Shown: positions 6,732 to 8,238 of the stretch, in pieces
How positions within the stretch are numbered: the first letter of the stretch is position 1
Layout: the number at the start of each line of letters is the position of its first letter
DNA from: JAHDCE01 sp051275765
GTDB lineage: Bacteria > Bacteroidota > Bacteroidia > Chitinophagales > Saprospiraceae
Length of the DNA: 8,238 nt
Direction of reading: 5' to 3'
Assembly: GCA_051275765.1 (NCBI GenBank)
Contig: JBNMOV010000213.1
Span: 1 to 8,238, forward strand
Notes under the pieces: generated by a model
Database searches by the model: none
What the model was told of the DNA's origin: nothing
The model's input: the letters and a program-made list of their open reading frames with translations, nothing else
Translations under genes and position numbers: made by a program

Positions 6732-6815
6732 AAAATAGTTAAACATTTTTTTAAAATAGTTGTATGATTATATGTAATAGTATTACTATTATTCGCAATA
6801 GTTTCTATATTTGTG
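6732..6815. repeat. Four helically phased AATAGT direct repeats, 21-bp period
   Basis: The hexamer AATAGT begins at 6734, 6755, 6776 and 6797, so successive copies are exactly 21 bp apart, two turns of B-DNA. Three copies extend to AATAGTT. Aligning the four 21-bp units shows further agreement outside the core, with TT at unit positions 16-17 and mostly A/T around it. The array lies between the candidate -7 elements of the divergent TetR and SulP genes. A fifth copy at 6693 near the TetR start codon is one base out of phase. The arrangement looks like a multi-site operator for a factor binding cooperatively on one face of the helix. A 9-bp repeat with a 12-bp spacer is the geometry known for LytTR-domain regulators, although the core here only partly fits their consensus. 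Confidence 0.7.
6775..6791. promoter_or_regulatory. Perfect 17-bp palindrome, candidate TetR operator
   Basis: TAATAGTATTACTATTA has perfect 8-bp arms around a central T. Size and symmetry suit the operator of a TetR-type dimer, and it is roughly central between the two divergent genes. It includes the third AATAGT of the phased array, so it may instead be part of that array. Binding is inferred. Confidence 0.5.
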
Positions 6816-6852
6816 CCGCATGATATAAGTTATTTATCATGATAGCACAAAT
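6806..6852 (+). promoter_or_regulatory. Candidate sulP -7 element overlapping an imperfect dyad
   Basis: TATATTTG (6806-6813) matches TAnnTTTG in full. Overlapping it, ATTTGTGC (6809-6816) pairs with GCACAAAT (6845-6852). CATGATA (6819-6825) pairs with TATCATG (6835-6841), with a small internal mismatch and a 9-nt loop. A protein bound here would cover the -7 element and start site; as RNA it would be a leader hairpin. No clear -33 element is seen. Confidence 0.45.
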
Positions 6853-6864
6853 TTGTCAAAACAT

Positions 6865-6921
6865 GATCAGGATAGTTGATTAGACTCCTAAAAGTTTAGC
6901 CAGAATATTTGTTGCCTGATC
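6865..6921 (+). promoter_or_regulatory. Dyad in sulP leader
   Basis: GATCAGG (6865-6871) and CCTGATC (6915-6921) are perfect 7-bp complements closing a 43-nt loop that contains a smaller dyad CTAAA-AG-TTTAG (6888-6899). The outer arm ends 16 nt before the SulP ATG. It could shape the mRNA leader; a 7-bp dyad alone may be chance. Confidence 0.3.
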
Positions 6922-6937
6922 TTAAAATTGAACTAAA

Positions 6938-8238
6938 ATGAGTCCAAGTCCAGAAAAAGATGGTTATTTCAGTAATTTGAAGTATGATGCACCAGCATCT
7001 ATTATTGTATTTTTAGTAGCGGTACCCTTATGTTTAGGAATTGCTTTAGCATCAGGAGCACCTTTATTCTCAGGTATTATAGCAGGTATTGTAGGAGGTA
7101 TTATAGCAGGTGTATTTAGTGGTTCTCAATTAGGCGTTAGTGGACCAGCAGCAGGTTTGGCAGTCATCGTCTTGACAGCTATCCAAGAATTAGGAGCATT
7201 TGAAATATTCTTGATGGCTGTAGTCATTGGTGGTGTATTCCAAATGTTATTAGGCTTTGCTAAGGCAGGGATCATTGGATACTACTTCCCCTCCTCAGTT
7301 ATTAAAGGAATGCTCTCAGGTATTGGAATCATCATTATCCTCAAACAAATTCCTCATGCTGTGGGCTATGATAAGGATTATGAAGGAAGTTTGGCGTTTA
7401 ATCAGCCAGATGGTCATAATACATTCTCAGAGCTTTTCTATATGCTTGAAGCCATGAGTACAGGAGCGATTATCATTACAGCTATTTCAATGCTGATACT
7501 GATTCTTTGGGAGCAACCTTTCATGAAGAAAATCAAATTATTCCAAATTATCCAAGGTCCTTTACTCGTCGTAGGTCTAGGTATAACATTGAACCTTATT
7601 TTTCAAAGCATGTCAGGATTGGCATTGACAGGAGAACAAGTAGTGAAAATTCCAGTACCAGAATCCATTGGTGGATTTATTAATCAATTCACATTGCCAG
7701 ACTTTGCTAGTATCAGCAATCCAGCCGTTTGGATTACAGGTGTTACTATAGCTATAGTTGCAAGTTTGGAAACCTTATTATGCTTAGAAGCAACAGATAA
7801 GATGGATCCTTTCAAGCGAGTGACTCCTGCTAATCAAGAATTAAAAGCACAAGGAATTGCAAATATTGTTTCTGGATTAATCGGAGGTTTGCCTATCACA
7901 CAGGTAATCGTTAGAAGTTCTACCAATATCCAATCTGGAGGAAGAACTAAGGTGTCTGCTATTCTTCATGGTATTATCATGTTGGTTTGTGCAATGGCCA
8001 TTCCATTTTTATTGAATTTGATTCCTTTGGCAAGTTTGGCAGCGATTCTTTTCTTAGTAGGATATAAATTGTCAAAGCCAGCCTTATTTAAGCAGATGTA
8101 TAAGCTAGGACAGTCGCATTTCGTACCATTTATGGTAACCATTTTAGGAATCGTATTTACAGATTTATTGATGGGAATCGGGATGGGATTGGCAGTGGCA
8201 ATCTTCTATGTATTGTTTAATAATTACAAAAAACCATT
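6938..8238 (+). CDS. SulP-family anion transporter, partial (3' end cut by window)
   Basis: Inner-membrane transporter of the SulP/SLC26 family, which moves sulfate, bicarbonate or other anions. 433 complete codons are visible with no stop, and the gene runs off the window. ATG 6938 gives MSPSPEKDGYFSNLKYDAPA, a short cytoplasmic lead into the first membrane helix. At least ten hydrophobic segments follow. Family features include the TM1-2 region VPLCLGIALASGAPL, the motif GVSGPAAGLAV (SGPAAG at 68-73) and IGGVFQMLLG. Further on are VASLETLLCLEATDKMDP (Glu278 is in the segment where relatives have an acidic substrate-site residue) and QVIVRSSTNIQSGGRTKVSA. Substrate cannot be fixed from sequence; in bacteria this subgroup often neighbours carbonic anhydrase, favouring bicarbonate, but the downstream gene is not visible. 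Whether a C-terminal STAS domain follows is also unseen. There is no Shine-Dalgarno, only an A-rich stretch before ATG. It is divergent from the TetR gene. Confidence 0.93.
   Translation, partial: MSPSPEKDGYFSNLKYDAPASIIVFLVAVPLCLGIALASGAPLFSGIIAGIVGGIIAGVFSGSQLGVSGPAAGLAVIVLTAIQELGAFEIFLMAVVIGGVFQMLLGFAKAGIIGYYFPSSVIKGMLSGIGIIIILKQIPHAVGYDKDYEGSLAFNQPDGHNTFSELFYMLEAMSTGAIIITAISMLILILWEQPFMKKIKLFQIIQGPLLVVGLGITLNLIFQSMSGLALTGEQVVKIPVPESIGGFINQFTLPDFASISNPAVWITGVTIAIVASLETLLCLEATDKMDPFKRVTPANQELKAQGIANIVSGLIGGLPITQVIVRSSTNIQSGGRTKVSAILHGIIMLVCAMAIPFLLNLIPLASLAAILFLVGYKLSKPALFKQMYKLGQSHFVPFMVTILGIVFTDLLMGIGMGLAVAIFYVLFNNYKKP

Noticed and set aside
6543..6767. 74-aa plus-strand frame opposite the TetR start region.
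   Set aside because: It overlaps the conserved HTH coding region antisense and runs into the regulatory repeats; no recognisable protein.
6732..6815. The 21-bp periodic repeats considered as a CRISPR array or plasmid iterons.
   Set aside because: The repeated core is only 6-7 bp with no unique 30-bp spacers, and no cas or replication-initiator gene is present; a promoter operator fits better.
7257..7457. 66-aa plus-strand frame.
   Set aside because: Out-of-frame shadow inside the SulP transporter gene, whose own frame is open from 6938 to the window end.

Overview
The window looks like chromosomal DNA of a Bacteroidota member, perhaps of the Cytophagia/Saprospiria type. It is AT-rich, the genes lack clear Shine-Dalgarno sequences, several start regions carry matches to the Bacteroidota -7 promoter element (TAnnTTTG), and the decayed L,D-transpeptidase and SEC-C proteins resemble Bacteroidota versions. 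This assignment is inference from style; there is no rRNA or other marker gene here.

The left third (1-2504) is a decay zone. It opens with a wrecked IS4-family transposase (two amber codons at tryptophan positions, an internal deletion, two frame changes). Twelve bases later comes an intact 249-aa gene ending in a SEC-C zinc motif. Then follows a broken L,D-transpeptidase (YkuD-type) gene with two frameshifts and a deletion that removed the catalytic Cys/His region. An 18-bp perfect inverted repeat lies at its first frameshift. A strong hairpin (2584-2622) closes this zone.

The centre (2785-5976) is one large intact gene for a 1063-aa tricorn-type protease. It has two N-terminal beta-propellers, a PDZ domain and an S41 catalytic core. 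The full tetrad (Ser725, His726, Ser949, Glu1007) is present and there is no signal peptide, so a cytosolic peptide-degrading role is expected. Its upstream region has two dyads.

The right part holds a TetR-family regulator on the minus strand (6014-6691), convergent with the tricorn gene and sharing a probable bidirectional terminator with it. It is divergent from a SulP-family anion transporter (6938 to the window edge, incomplete). Their 246-bp shared intergenic region is the most information-rich non-coding stretch. It has four copies of AATAGT at exactly 21-bp intervals, lying between candidate -7 elements for the two genes. One copy is part of a perfect 17-bp palindrome. An imperfect dyad overlaps the sulP -7 element, and a further dyad closes just ahead of the sulP start. 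The layout suggests coordinated control of regulator and transporter by a factor binding one face of the helix, possibly LytTR-like or the TetR protein itself. I did not find a wholly new multi-gene system; the phased repeat array is the best candidate for something undescribed.
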